Source: Bacteroidales bacterium (GTDB taxonomy: Bacteria; Bacteroidota; Bacteroidia; Bacteroidales; UBA932). From it: a DNA stretch of 59,729 bases. This document shows positions 23,003-33,200 of this stretch, one piece after another. A model generated the notes under the pieces. The model had not been told where the DNA came from and did no database searches. It saw only the letters and a program-made list of their open reading frames with translations. The stretch's first letter is position 1. Each line of letters starts with the position of its first letter. Position numbers and translations under genes: made by a program. The stretch is from positions 1-59,729 of the forward strand of contig JAFURF010000043.1 in NCBI GenBank assembly GCA_017471965.1, in the 5' to 3' direction.

Positions 23003-25948
23003 GAAATAGAGGTTCAACATATAGTTAAAGCCCTGCATGTAGAAGTACTTCGAGTCAAATCTATAGTATCTTTCCATGCTTGCGCTGTCGATGAGTCGGG
23101 TCTGCTCATATCCTCCTGTCTTGACTCCAAGGTTGTTGGTCAGGTTCTGGAGGTTGAGGGAGAATCCGAAATTGTACTTGCGGTCGATGTACCAAGACTT
23201 TCCGACGCTTGCATTGAGAAGGAACACAGGGTCGAATCTCTCCTGGGCGGTCATGTAGTCCACTTCCACAGGAGTGGTGATGCCGTCAGGACCGGCCACG
23301 GCCATATCGGTCCTGTAAAGAGGGTTCATATCGAGATATGAGTCCGCAAAGTACTGAGCCTCAAGTTCAAAGAACCAGTACGAATTGGTCCTGTAATTGA
23401 AGCCGAGGCTACCGGCCAACTGCGGAGTAGAAGGCACATAATGTTTCTGCCATCTGTCCACGATGTAGTCACCGTTGGCATCTGTCTGGTATACGGTCTC
23501 GCCATTGATCATGGCAGTCTTGAACACAGGCGATGCTGCCCAGTAAGGAACGATCTGATTGTCGAAGATCACCTCTGCGCTGTTGTCCACGGTCTGGGTC
23601 ATGCGAGGTGTTGAAGTATAGATGTACTCACCCCAACTGAGGGCTCCCTGAAGCGAAAGGTTCTTCACGAAGAAAGGAATGCTGAATCCCAATTCGATAC
23701 CCATGTGCCTCTGGTCGATGCCGCTCATGGCAAAGTTGGTGAACGAATTCTGCGAATCGTCGTAGAAACTCATCATGTCAGTCTGGTCCATGATCTTGGT
23801 CCAGAATCCTGTCAGGCGGACGTTGTAGCCGTTGTTGCTGTACTGCCAGTTGATGTCGGCAGAAGCAGTCTTCACAGTCTCGAGGTTCGGTACCAGAGAG
23901 TTTCTTGTACGAGGAGAGATGAACGCCTGCGAGAATGTCGGCGCATCGTTGAAGTAGCCTGCGTTGGCATACAGACGATGTCCCCCTGTAAACTGGTACT
24001 GAAGACCGAGTTTTGCTGAATATGTATAGAACTCCGGAGCCTCTGACTTGCCTTTTGATGTGATAGGCTTCAATTCTCCGTTCACCTTCTCATATGTAGT
24101 CAGCACCTGGCCGTTATATGAGAACTCCTTGCCGTTGTCATCCAATCCGGCAAAGAGACCCTTGCGCACAAGTCCGTCCCTCCAGAAAGTGGTGTATCCG
24201 CCCTCGAGTGCAAGATTGGCCTTGAAGCCTCCGAAGGTCAGGTCTACCTTTGCCCATGCGTTGGCATTGCGGATCTGGGCATAGTAGTCATATCCGTACT
24301 TGTCGCCTTTGCTGAGAGCCTTTGCCTCGCCGTTTGCAATGAAATAATCAAGGTCGTTCTGCACCATTGCAGGCGATGATGCGAAATCACGCTCGGCAAA
24401 AGAGTCGATGTTGAGATAGTACTCACCTCCAAGGAGGTCGTCTACCTTCTTGTAGTATTCTGTCCTGTTGATTCTGAAATTCAGTCCTCCGGCCATGGAC
24501 ACGTGTCTACTCAACTGTCCCTTGATGTTAGCATTGATGTTGATGTCGTTCTGGTCCACCCTTCTTTCCTCTATCACATACTTCGAACGGAGTCTGCCGA
24601 AATCGTCATAACTGTTGTAGTTGACATTGTAGAGACGGTCCCAGTCGAGGTGGGTATACTCAGGAAGATCATGCTCCCACACATCCTTGGCCCAATAATA
24701 CTTCTCCTTGTTGAGACGGTCATAGTCCTCATTCTCCACCCAATAGTAACTTGGAAGGTTGCGGTAATAGTCAGGACGCGGATCAGCGGCATCGTACCAG
24801 TCCATTGCGGTATATCCGTTCTTTCCAGTACGCCAGAGCACCGTTATGGCAGCCTCCACGTCCTCGCTTGGCGTAGCGGTATACTTCAGCATGGTAACCG
24901 GCTCGAATGTCTTGCGGACACGTGCGTTGCGTACCTTGCCGTTCTGATATCCCCAGTTGCTGTTGTACATGTTGTCGCCCATGAGGTCATAGACTTCCTG
25001 TGTCGATGCGTTCTGAGCACCCCTCTGTCCCGGAGCGGCAAAGGTCACGAGGCTCAGACGATGAGCATCACCGAATTTCTTCTCGACTCCGGCATAATAC
25101 GCAAAATTGCGATAGTAAACACCTTTCACCCAATCATTTCCACCGACACGTGCAGAAACGTTGAATGCATATGACCATCCGTTGTCAAGTTCTCCCGAAG
25201 CATATGTAGCCATAAGTCTGAGACGGTACAACGCACTGTTGGAAAGGGCGCTGAAACGCCATCCGGTACGGACGCTCGAAGGAGTGGCGTGGATGTTGGT
25301 CACACCGTTATATCCTCCGAAACCGTAATCGGAAGTCTCGTTTCCGATGGTTGTCTCCTTGCTTCTGGTAGCCTCATTCAGTCCGCTCCAAAGTGAATAT
25401 GGTGAATATCCTGTAACGGCATCGTTCATCCTCACACCGGCAAGATACACATCCTGAGACTCGCTGGTATAGCCTCTGTTCTTGAAACGGATGTTGCTGA
25501 AGCCGAAACTTACGATATCGTTGTACGGGTCGTTTGTTCCGAAAAGGATGGTAGGAGTGTCATCATAACCCGAGTCATCCATATCAAACTCCGAGAAACT
25601 GGAATCATCCACTTCAGCCACAATCTGCTCGGCTATGAGGGACACGAAGATAAGGTCCTTCACATAACCTTCCACGGTCACGTTGACATTTGAAGGCACG
25701 AAGCCCGGAGCCTCTACCTTCATCTCATACATGCCGTTGAGCAGACCTTCGAAGAGGAATTTTCCATCCTCACCGGACTGTCCGGAAGCGACTGCCTCAC
25801 CGTCCTGTGACAAGGTGATCACCGCATGTGCCACAGGTACCCTGCCGGCACGGTTGACGACTGTACCTTTCACACCTCCCATGTCGCTTTGAGCAAAGAG
25901 GGAGAAGGAACAGAACATTACTGTAATGAATAGTAATACTTTCTTCAT
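22994..25948 (-). CDS. TonB-dependent receptor with N-terminal carboxypeptidase-regulatory-like domain
   Basis: A 984-residue outer-membrane receptor. It has a signal peptide (FSLFAQ), a carboxypeptidase-regulatory-like domain (~25-105; GGVKGTVVNRAGRVPVAHAVI in parts), an acidic segment rich in Asp/Ser (~112-132), a plug (~135-225; DVYLAGVRMND), and a barrel ending LNLYFRF. It is not a SusC: the SusC plug hallmarks and a SusD partner are absent. It sits between a secreted EEP nuclease and a DUF5689 lipoprotein, so uptake of nucleic-acid fragments is a reasonable inference, though the substrate is not encoded in any motif I can read. Both flanking gaps hold REP-like repeats. Confidence 0.88.
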   Translation of the reverse strand: MKKVLLFITVMFCSFSLFAQSDMGGVKGTVVNRAGRVPVAHAVITLSQDGEAVASGQSGEDGKFLFEGLLNGMYEMKVEAPGFVPSNVNVTVEGYVKDLIFVSLIAEQIVAEVDDSSFSEFDMDDSGYDDTPTILFGTNDPYNDIVSFGFSNIRFKNRGYTSESQDVYLAGVRMNDAVTGYSPYSLWSGLNEATRSKETTIGNETSDYGFGGYNGVTNIHATPSSVRTGWRFSALSNSALYRLRLMATYASGELDNGWSYAFNVSARVGGNDWVKGVYYRNFAYYAGVEKKFGDAHRLSLVTFAAPGQRGAQNASTQEVYDLMGDNMYNSNWGYQNGKVRNARVRKTFEPVTMLKYTATPSEDVEAAITVLWRTGKNGYTAMDWYDAADPRPDYYRNLPSYYWVENEDYDRLNKEKYYWAKDVWEHDLPEYTHLDWDRLYNVNYNSYDDFGRLRSKYVIEERRVDQNDININANIKGQLSRHVSMAGGLNFRINRTEYYKKVDDLLGGEYYLNIDSFAERDFASSPAMVQNDLDYFIANGEAKALSKGDKYGYDYYAQIRNANAWAKVDLTFGGFKANLALEGGYTTFWRDGLVRKGLFAGLDDNGKEFSYNGQVLTTYEKVNGELKPITSKGKSEAPEFYTYSAKLGLQYQFTGGHRLYANAGYFNDAPTFSQAFISPRTRNSLVPNLETVKTASADINWQYSNNGYNVRLTGFWTKIMDQTDMMSFYDDSQNSFTNFAMSGIDQRHMGIELGFSIPFFVKNLSLQGALSWGEYIYTSTPRMTQTVDNSAEVIFDNQIVPYWAASPVFKTAMINGETVYQTDANGDYIVDRWQKHYVPSTPQLAGSLGFNYRTNSYWFFELEAQYFADSYLDMNPLYRTDMAVAGPDGITTPVEVDYMTAQERFDPVFLLNASVGKSWYIDRKYNFGFSLNLQNLTNNLGVKTGGYEQTRLIDSASMERYYRFDSKYFYMQGFNYMLNLYFRF

Positions 25949-25963
25949 CTTTATTGTTTTGCA

Positions 25964-26014
25964 GAGATTGCCACGTCGGAACGTCGTTCCTCCTCGCAGC
26001 GAAATAGCAATCTC
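25964..26014. repeat. REP-like palindromic repeat (copy 2)
   Basis: GAGATTGC (25964-25971) and GCAATCTC (26007-26014) enclose CACGTCGGAACGTCGTTCC. It fills most of the 66-bp gap between the EEP nuclease and the TonB receptor, ending at the nuclease stop codon. Confidence 0.6.
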
Positions 26015-27100
26015 CTATTTTGTTATTACAATATATGTAGGATAATGGTCACTGTAGCCTCCGATGAACGCTCCGTTCGAGAAGGTCCTGAAAGGAGTGT
26101 CCTTATACTGGCCTTTCTGGTTGGTCAGGAACTTGGCCTTGAATATGTGACCATGGTATCCTTTCTTTCCGAGCGGAGTGATGGCGAGGCTTCCTTCAGG
26201 CGCATTCGCCAATGCGTTGTTGACAAGGAGAAGGTCATAGATGCTCCATACGCCCCTGTAGGCAAGGGAGCCATGACCGTCCTTGAGCATCTCGATGAAA
26301 GGACTGTAGAAGTCGGCATCGGTCACATCCGCCTTGTTCTCCAGGCCATGGAGATATTCCGCCATGCTCGCATCTGTCGGGTTGTCGTTCATGTCGCCCA
26401 TGCATATGATCTTGATGCCGGGATACTTCTTCTGCATCATCATGGCATGGTCATACATTATCTCGCCTCCGCGGTCCCTCAACTGATTGCTGCCCTTCTT
26501 GTCTCCCGAACGGGAAGGAAGATGGGCAACATATATTGCAAAGTGCTCACCATCAATGAGTCCATGCACCATAAGGATGTCACGGGTGCGGAAATATTCC
26601 TGCTCCTCCTTCGACATCACGAAGTCGATCGAACTGCCTTCGAAAGTATAAGGGATCGACTCGCTGTCAAGGTATGTGAACTGCTCGGGCTTGTAGAGAA
26701 GAGCCACATCCACACCACGGCGGTCAGGACCGTCATAATGGATGATCTGATAATTGGCATCTGCAATCTGAGGGTCTGCTACCAGGTCTTCAAGCACGAG
26801 CCGGTTCTCGATCTCACTTACTCCCAGAAGAGTGTGATAACGGCCGTTGTAATCCTTCATCTCCTTTATGACCCTGGCCATGTTGGACACCTTCTTCCAG
26901 TACTTGACCTCAGTCCACTTGTTCGCTCCGTCAGGAAGGAACTCCCCGTCATTCTTTACAGGGTCGTCATATGTGTCGAAAAGATTCTCAAGGTTGTAGA
27001 ATCCGACGACATACGTCCTCTCGGCCTTCTTCTGTGCATCGGCACAGCAGAGAAAGACCGTCAGAGAAATGATTATTGTCAATAACTTCTTCATACGCAT
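26015..27100 (-). CDS. Secreted endonuclease/exonuclease/phosphatase (EEP) family nuclease
   Basis: A 361-residue secreted protein with a hydrophobic signal segment (LLTIIISLTVFLCCADAQ). EEP-superfamily motifs occur in order: GFYNLENLFD, SEIEN (metal-binding Glu97), RRGVDVALLY, HLPSR, GDMNDNP and a terminal GGYSDHYPTYI. These form the DNase I-like metal-dependent active site. The family includes nucleases and phosphatases. Secretion and the adjacent DNA/RNA non-specific endonuclease favour nuclease activity. The start is ATG at 27100 or ATG at 27094; an AGGAGAGG sequence precedes both. It lies 9 bp after the endonuclease stop, indicating one operon. Confidence 0.88.
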   Translation of the reverse strand: MRMKKLLTIIISLTVFLCCADAQKKAERTYVVGFYNLENLFDTYDDPVKNDGEFLPDGANKWTEVKYWKKVSNMARVIKEMKDYNGRYHTLLGVSEIENRLVLEDLVADPQIADANYQIIHYDGPDRRGVDVALLYKPEQFTYLDSESIPYTFEGSSIDFVMSKEEQEYFRTRDILMVHGLIDGEHFAIYVAHLPSRSGDKKGSNQLRDRGGEIMYDHAMMMQKKYPGIKIICMGDMNDNPTDASMAEYLHGLENKADVTDADFYSPFIEMLKDGHGSLAYRGVWSIYDLLLVNNALANAPEGSLAITPLGKKGYHGHIFKAKFLTNQKGQYKDTPFRTFSNGAFIGGYSDHYPTYIVITK

Positions 27101-27109
27101 CCTCTCCTG

Positions 27110-28306
27110 TTACCACCATACATTTGAATCCGCAGGATCCGCAGCCTCCAGTTGGGCCGCCTGATCCTTTCCTATCTTCGCCGGCAGATTTACAAAGAAA
27201 TCCAGACCGGTGATCTTTTCCAGTTCATCGATGGACATGCAGTGCTTCTTTGAAAGAGCCTCATTGTAACTTCTGTGCTCAAGATAGAATCCGGCCATGT
27301 TCCACTGTCCGAGGGTCGATGACTTGCTGTACCTGAGAAGAGCCTTGAAATATGCGGTCGGCACCGTCATCTTCCTCTTGTCGGTATCCTGAGTGAAAGT
27401 CGTCGAGTTCTTTACCACACAGCCTGTCACCACATACATGGTATCTGCCTTGTCGGCCAGAGTCCTCACCTTGTTCTCAAGATCGAGCCATATGCCTCCG
27501 TTGTGTGCATTTAACTGAGGGGTGATGTTGGTACCATAGAAGGTCTGCTGATTGGCCTCCACGCAGCACTGACGGTCACCTGACGGCAACTGATGGCCAC
27601 GTGCATAATCACCGCCGTAACCAGGCCCCGGATTGGATGAAGAACTGCCGAGAAGAGGGTCATAAGCCCACTCGTCTGTTCTTCCTGCACTTCCGCTGCT
27701 ATACATCTTGCACAGAGGGTAGGCCACCCATACGGAAACAAGGTCCTTCTGGCTCCAGCCGAAAGAATAGTTCCTGTACCTCTTGCCGCCCATTGTGAAA
27801 CTGTGCGTATAATAATCCAGAGAATTGTCGCTCATGTCCGGAAGTTCGAGCCAGCCGGTCGAGGACAGGTTCATACCTCCGTCCGGACCGTCTTCTGAAC
27901 CGCTTCCTGAGCCATTGCCGGAACCGTTTCCTGAGCCGGACACCTCTGCCGTCTGAGTCACCTTGCAACTTACCTTTGAAGTACCGGACACAAGGTCAAT
28001 CAACAGAGACCTGCTTCCGTTGGTCTGGTTCTTCTCATAAGAAAGGACGACGTTGTTGAGATCGCCGTTGCCGGAACTTACACTGAGGCTCGCCCAGTCC
28101 ACTATACCGGTGCCGGAGGTAAGTGAAAGAGTCCATTCTCCATCGCACTTGACACTCACGAACATCTGTCCTGAATCACCGCCTACGACAGAGGTCTTGA
28201 CAGACACCTCCATAACTTCCTCCACCAGGGCTTCGCATGAGGTGAATCCCAGAAATGCGGCTAGAACGGCGACGGCTACAGATAACATATATGATAATCT
28301 TGCCAT
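27110..28306 (-). CDS. Secreted DNA/RNA non-specific endonuclease lipoprotein (BACON-NUC)
   Basis: A 398-residue lipoprotein (GFTSC lipobox, Cys24). Residues ~30-120 look like a BACON domain (DWASLSVSSGNGDLNN). A Gly-Ser-Asn linker (~123-145) follows, then the NUC catalytic domain (~150-390). The catalytic block reads DYARGHQLPSGDR with the general-base His238; the usual DRGH motif has Ala in place of Asp. It is followed by NITPQLNAHNGGIWLDLE with the Mg-ligand Asn and Glu. The family cuts single- and double-stranded DNA and RNA without sequence preference. The ATG shares one base with the upstream gene's TAA (28306), indicating translational coupling. It probably digests extracellular nucleic acids at the cell surface. 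Confidence 0.9.
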   Translation of the reverse strand: MARLSYMLSVAVAVLAAFLGFTSCEALVEEVMEVSVKTSVVGGDSGQMFVSVKCDGEWTLSLTSGTGIVDWASLSVSSGNGDLNNVVLSYEKNQTNGSRSLLIDLVSGTSKVSCKVTQTAEVSGSGNGSGNGSGSGSEDGPDGGMNLSSTGWLELPDMSDNSLDYYTHSFTMGGKRYRNYSFGWSQKDLVSVWVAYPLCKMYSSGSAGRTDEWAYDPLLGSSSSNPGPGYGGDYARGHQLPSGDRQCCVEANQQTFYGTNITPQLNAHNGGIWLDLENKVRTLADKADTMYVVTGCVVKNSTTFTQDTDKRKMTVPTAYFKALLRYSKSSTLGQWNMAGFYLEHRSYNEALSKKHCMSIDELEKITGLDFFVNLPAKIGKDQAAQLEAADPADSNVWW

Positions 28307-30105
28307 TATTCAGTAATCGCTTTAAGACCGATGAGGATTGCTCTTGGAGATGACGTATTTGTAGTCTCTACCTTTATATCCATATCTGTAGTGGCAGAAA
28401 CCTCAACCTCATACCAGTCCGAATCTGTAAGGGTCATGGTATAAGGAGGATTGCCTGTAGCACCTGCATTCTCATTGACTTCAATAGAAGCCAGTTCATT
28501 GCTACCTGATGTGAACGTCAATGTAGCCTTACCTTTTTTTGTCCAAGAAACGCCATAGAAACCGATTTTCTTTGTTCCGGCAGGAACATGCAGAACGCTG
28601 TTTCCAAGTTTGCTGCTTGTTCCCAACTTGAGAAGGTCGTTCACCTGTACTCCGTTCACCACTGCAGTCTGCGATGCAGACGACGACTTGTCATATGCAT
28701 TGTCGCCTAAGGTCCACTGAACTCCGTCCGGATCATATTCTCCTTTCTCTCCGCCGGTATCGCCACCTACGGAACCGCCTTCATCACCGCTGCCGCCGGT
28801 GAAACTTACGATGTATGCATCCTTGATCTCATGCTGCGAGTTCTTCTCATAGTAGTAATATTTACCGTAAATGGTGACAGTGCCTCCGTTGCTGATCTTG
28901 TCTGCCCACTCCGTCTTGCTGGCGGCCAGTACCGAATAGACATAGATCTTGCCGGTATCGTCAGTAAGGTCGAAACTGCAGTAGGTCTTATTGAATCCGG
29001 ATACTGTACCGGTCAATTCGTAATAATTGGCGTCGTCTGCAGCCGCAATGAACTCCTGAACGGTCTTCTTTCCGGCAGAAACTGGTACATCTGCAGAACC
29101 ACCCTGATCGCCACCGCCGACAGTGCTGTCTTCAACCTTGATATCCTCTCCCTTCGAGAAATCCACAGGAGTGCCCGCCTCGGAAGAAATCACCAGACTG
29201 AGGTCATCCATCGCATATGCAGACGCAAGAGATGAAGCAAAATAGACAGAAAGCGATGATGTTCCTGCAGGGACAGTGAAAGTAGACGATGCGAGATCCC
29301 ATTTTCCGTCAGGCATAGAGCCCGCAGCAAAGTCGCATGAAAGTTTAACCCATTTCTGGGCATCAGCACTGATATAGACCTTGAACTCATTGAAGTCGAA
29401 CACATTGGAATCAACGCCATAAAGATATCTTTCTGCTCCGAATGAAAGAGTGAAATCGGTCTTTCCTTCAGGGAGGGCGATATTCTTCACCGCAAAATAT
29501 GGGCTGCCGGAACCGAACCAGAGATAGTTCATGCCAGAACCCTCATATACGGAATAAGTGCCTGCAGAACCATTTCCTGAATTGGTTCTTGCCGTCATGC
29601 TGTCAAAACCGTAAGTGATGTTTGCGAGGCCGGTACCGGTCTCGTTCCTCCAGCCTTCGAAAGAGTCCAGATAAGTCTTCCACGAATCTCCCTTTACAGC
29701 CTCGGTCTTGTCGAAGTTGTTTGAATAGACTATCAGGTCTTCAGCAGAACCGAGAGGACCTTCCTGCGACACGACAAGAGTCTTCTTGGTCATTCCGATA
29801 GTGAAGACTACTTCAGCCTTACGGCCGACGCCCTTATTTTCAAGGACGGTCACAGTGAACTTCTGAGGGTCCAGAGAGGCTGTTCCCTTATCAGGGGTAA
29901 CTACCACCCACTCTTCGTCCGAACTTGCAGACCAGTCGCGGGTCGCTGTCAATTCAAGATCCTGAGCACCGCCTGGAATTTCAAATTCCATGGCCTTCTC
30001 GCTGATCGCCAGACGAGGCACACCAAGATACTGCACTTCCTGCTGACATGCCGAAAGAATACCGGCCACGGTCAGCAATACAAGAAATGATTTAAAAATC
30101 TTCAT
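28306..30105 (-). CDS. BACON / OB-fold multidomain surface lipoprotein
   Basis: A 599-residue lipoprotein (LSAC lipobox, Cys20). Order of parts: a BACON-like domain (~28-115; WSASSDEEWVVVTPDKG), a jelly-roll-like region (~120-315), and an OB-fold segment (~345-435; YYELTGTVSGFNKTYCSFDL, DDTGKIYVYSV). A Gly/Asp-rich linker (~436-460) and a C-terminal beta domain (~460-599) follow. OB-fold modules of this type recur in Bacteroidota secreted nuclease proteins. As first gene of the operon with two nucleases and a TonB receptor, it may capture nucleic acid at the surface. BACON domains are usually linked to glycan or glycoprotein binding, so a carbohydrate ligand cannot be excluded. Confidence 0.72.
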   Translation of the reverse strand: MKIFKSFLVLLTVAGILSACQQEVQYLGVPRLAISEKAMEFEIPGGAQDLELTATRDWSASSDEEWVVVTPDKGTASLDPQKFTVTVLENKGVGRKAEVVFTIGMTKKTLVVSQEGPLGSAEDLIVYSNNFDKTEAVKGDSWKTYLDSFEGWRNETGTGLANITYGFDSMTARTNSGNGSAGTYSVYEGSGMNYLWFGSGSPYFAVKNIALPEGKTDFTLSFGAERYLYGVDSNVFDFNEFKVYISADAQKWVKLSCDFAAGSMPDGKWDLASSTFTVPAGTSSLSVYFASSLASAYAMDDLSLVISSEAGTPVDFSKGEDIKVEDSTVGGGDQGGSADVPVSAGKKTVQEFIAAADDANYYELTGTVSGFNKTYCSFDLTDDTGKIYVYSVLAASKTEWADKISNGGTVTIYGKYYYYEKNSQHEIKDAYIVSFTGGSGDEGGSVGGDTGGEKGEYDPDGVQWTLGDNAYDKSSSASQTAVVNGVQVNDLLKLGTSSKLGNSVLHVPAGTKKIGFYGVSWTKKGKATLTFTSGSNELASIEVNENAGATGNPPYTMTLTDSDWYEVEVSATTDMDIKVETTNTSSPRAILIGLKAITE

Positions 30106-30163
30106 GGTTATCCGAAAATTGTATTTATTACTTTTAATCTGTCAGATAGTTCTTATCAATCTA

Positions 30164-30171
30164 CAAAAATA
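30164..30171 (-). promoter_or_regulatory. Promoter -7 element of the nuclease/TonB operon
   Basis: Minus-strand TATTTTTG fits TAnnTTTG and gives a leader of about 50 nt. No clear TTTG -33 element was found at the usual spacing. Confidence 0.5.
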
Positions 30172-30204
30172 ATAAATTATCTAAATAAGACAGCACGGAA
30201 TCCA

Positions 30205-30240
30205 TAAAAAATCAGGCGATCCCTTACGGAACCGCCTGAT
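30205..30240 (-). terminator. Intrinsic terminator after the first Oar-like receptor
   Basis: ATCAGGCG (30211-30218) pairs with CGCCTGAT (30233-30240). On the minus strand the stem is followed by TTTTTTAT. It separates this receptor from the nuclease operon. Confidence 0.85.
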
Positions 30241-30269
30241 GGATATTCATGAACCATGTATGATTCTGA

Positions 30270-33200
30270 CTAGTTGAACATGTATTTGATACCGATCTGT
30301 GCATACCAGCACTGAGCGATGCCAGTAGAATAAGTCCATGTCTGTGCACCAGCACCAACATTTGACTTGAATACTGGAACATTGTTCTCAACCTTGTCAA
30401 GTTTCAGAATCTTGCCACCGTTAGCTTCCTGTGACCAAGTCCTGCTTACACCCCACTTAGGGTTGAAGATATTACCTGCATTCTTGATATCAAGATTCAA
30501 CTGAAGAGTATTTGTGTGTCTTCCTGTCCTGATCTTGAAGTCATGGCTGTAACGGAAATCAAATCTATGTACCCAAGGAGTGTATACACTGTTAGCCTCT
30601 GCATACTGTCCCTTGTGAGAACTGAGATACTTATCCTGCGCAACATATGCCCAGAAGTTCTTGGCATCCTCTGTAGTAGAGAACTTAATTTCATTCTCGT
30701 TTGCAGGGATATACATCAGATCCGCAGACACGTTGTCACCGTTGACATCTCCGTCATAGACATAACTTCCTGCATATCCGCCACGCCAGCCCTGATAGAA
30801 GATGGAGAAGTGATTATCTGACTTATCGCTGTATGTCAAAGATGCGATGAATCTGTCTGGAATAACATACTGAGAGTTTGCAAGAGTAGCGAAGTTCGGT
30901 CCGTTTACGGTAGGGAGTTCGATGAATGCCGAAGTTGCATTTGAACCAGGCATGCCGGAAATTTCCTTAGAAGCAGTATGAGTATATGCAGCCATGATGT
31001 TGAGGCCCTCTACAGGAGCCATTGTCATAGTCACGTTAGCAATGTATCCATATCCTTTGTTTGTGTTTGTAAGGATATAGGCATCGTTCTTAGCATAGTA
31101 CTTATAGTCATCCGGATAGATGTAACGATCATCTGCACCGCCGAACTTCTTCCAGTTGTCCTGCTCCTTGATGTTCCAGTTCTTGAGCATGATACCGTTT
31201 ACAGTCTTGTTGAAGGTGAACTCTCCGCTCAGAGTGAATGGGAACGAAACAGGAACCTGATAGTCAAGTGCCAAAGTAGTCTTCCAAACTTGTGGCATCT
31301 TGAACTTAGGATCCACACCTGCCGCCACTGCCGGAGCGACGCCATCTTCAGGAGAAATCGTGAGAGGGAACTTCTTAGGATCGATCTTATTAAGTTTCTT
31401 CACGAGTTCGTCAACATCTGTAATCATACCACCATTGGCCTTTGCAAACTGCTCGAGAGCCTTAAGATCCGATTTGCCGGCATTGACCACACCGTTATCA
31501 TACAGAGTAGAGATGTACTGAAGGTTCTGCACCATACCTGAGTTTGTAGGCATGTTGGTGAAGAATACGAGAGGAATACGTCCTGTGAAGAGACCTGTAC
31601 CTCCGCGGACCTTGAGGCTTCTGTCGCCGAAAACGTCCCAGTTGAAACCGATTCTAGGAGATACCTGAATCTTAGGAGTCGGCCAGTAACCTGTGTCAAA
31701 ATGCTTTCCGCCATAGTCAAGTTCCTTGATTGCATTGTTAGTCATAAGATCCTGATTATCGAAAATCATAGACTCAAGACGGAGACCGTAAGTAAGTTTG
31801 AAGCGGTCAGAGACATTCCATTCGTCCTGTCCGTAGAGAGCTATCTGATGATAACGGACACGGGCAGCAGGGTTCTGCTCGCCATCATAACCGTATGTAA
31901 TGGCAACTGTCTCAGGAGCGGCGCCAGTAAGGAAATCATCAAGACTTCTGTATCTGTAATATCCGGTACCGTTTCTCATGTAGGAGTTGTCAGCCATCTG
32001 ATAGTCATACGAGACACCGGCAGTCACCTTATGGTTTCCTGCATAATATGTGATATCATCCTTTGCTGTGATAGCATTGTTATGTACACCATTATTCCAG
32101 GTAAAGAGTTCATAACCAGCAGTCATGTAAGGGGTAAGATCCTGAGTTACATTTCCTTCAGCATCAGTTGTATATCCATTCATGATGTCGATGTGCGGGA
32201 ATTTGGCAGAAGGCGAACCGCGCATGTCGTCGAGTTTTGAGAATGTTACAAGCAACTGGTTTGAAAGATTCGCTCCGAAGCGGCTGTTAAGATCAACTGA
32301 GAAAGAGTTGACGAGATGATCCTGAGTATACATGGAGTTAGCAAAGGCCATAGAATACTGAGAGAGACGGTCATATCCTTTATGACGATATCCTGCATTT
32401 ACAGAATTTCCGTTAGTCGCCTGCCACTCCTTGGCCAATGTATAGTTATAACGTACAGCAAGGTTATGGTTCTCATTGATATTCCAGTCAATACGTGCAA
32501 GGATCTTCATATTGCTTTCGTCTGCAGGATAATCTGTAAACGAACCTGTGTCATAACCATAATTCTTTGCAAGGAAATCCCTGACAGTCTCCATGTCCTT
32601 GATCTTGGTACGTGAGATGAATGCATCCTTATCACCGACACCATCCTCGCTCGCTCTCCAGCGATTGACTACCGTAGGGACCTTTGAATATTCAAAGTTG
32701 ACGAAGAAGAAGAGTTTATCCTTCACGATAGGTCCGCCGAGTGTGAAACCGTATGTTGTGCTACGGTCTTTATCACGTGCACCTGACACCTCAGTCTCAC
32801 CAGCCTTGTTACCGCGCATGTTCTCATTGGAATGATATACATATGCAGATCCCTTGAAAGTGTTGGTACCTGACTTGGTAATAGCATTCATACCACCACC
32901 GATGAAATTTGACTGACGTACATCGAAAGGAGCAACAACTACCTGTACTTCCTCGATCGCATCAATAGAAATCGGACTTCCACCACCAGGGAGACCCGGA
33001 TTAAGACCGAAGTTGTTATTGAAGTTCGCACCGTCAACAGTGAAGTTTGATGAACGACCGTCGGAACCGCCGAAACTCATGCCGTTTCCGCCATATGGAG
33101 ACAATGATGCGATGTCCTCGATACTGCGGCTCACTGTAGGAAGGCTCTCGATCTGAGAACTTGAGATATTGGTTGCCGCACCTGTCTTCTCACCTGCGAA

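Noticed and set aside
22994-25948. SusC-type transporter assignment for the receptor in the nuclease operon
   Set aside because: It lacks the SusC plug signature with VIDGIP and the GPSAAALYG segment, and no SusD gene is adjacent.
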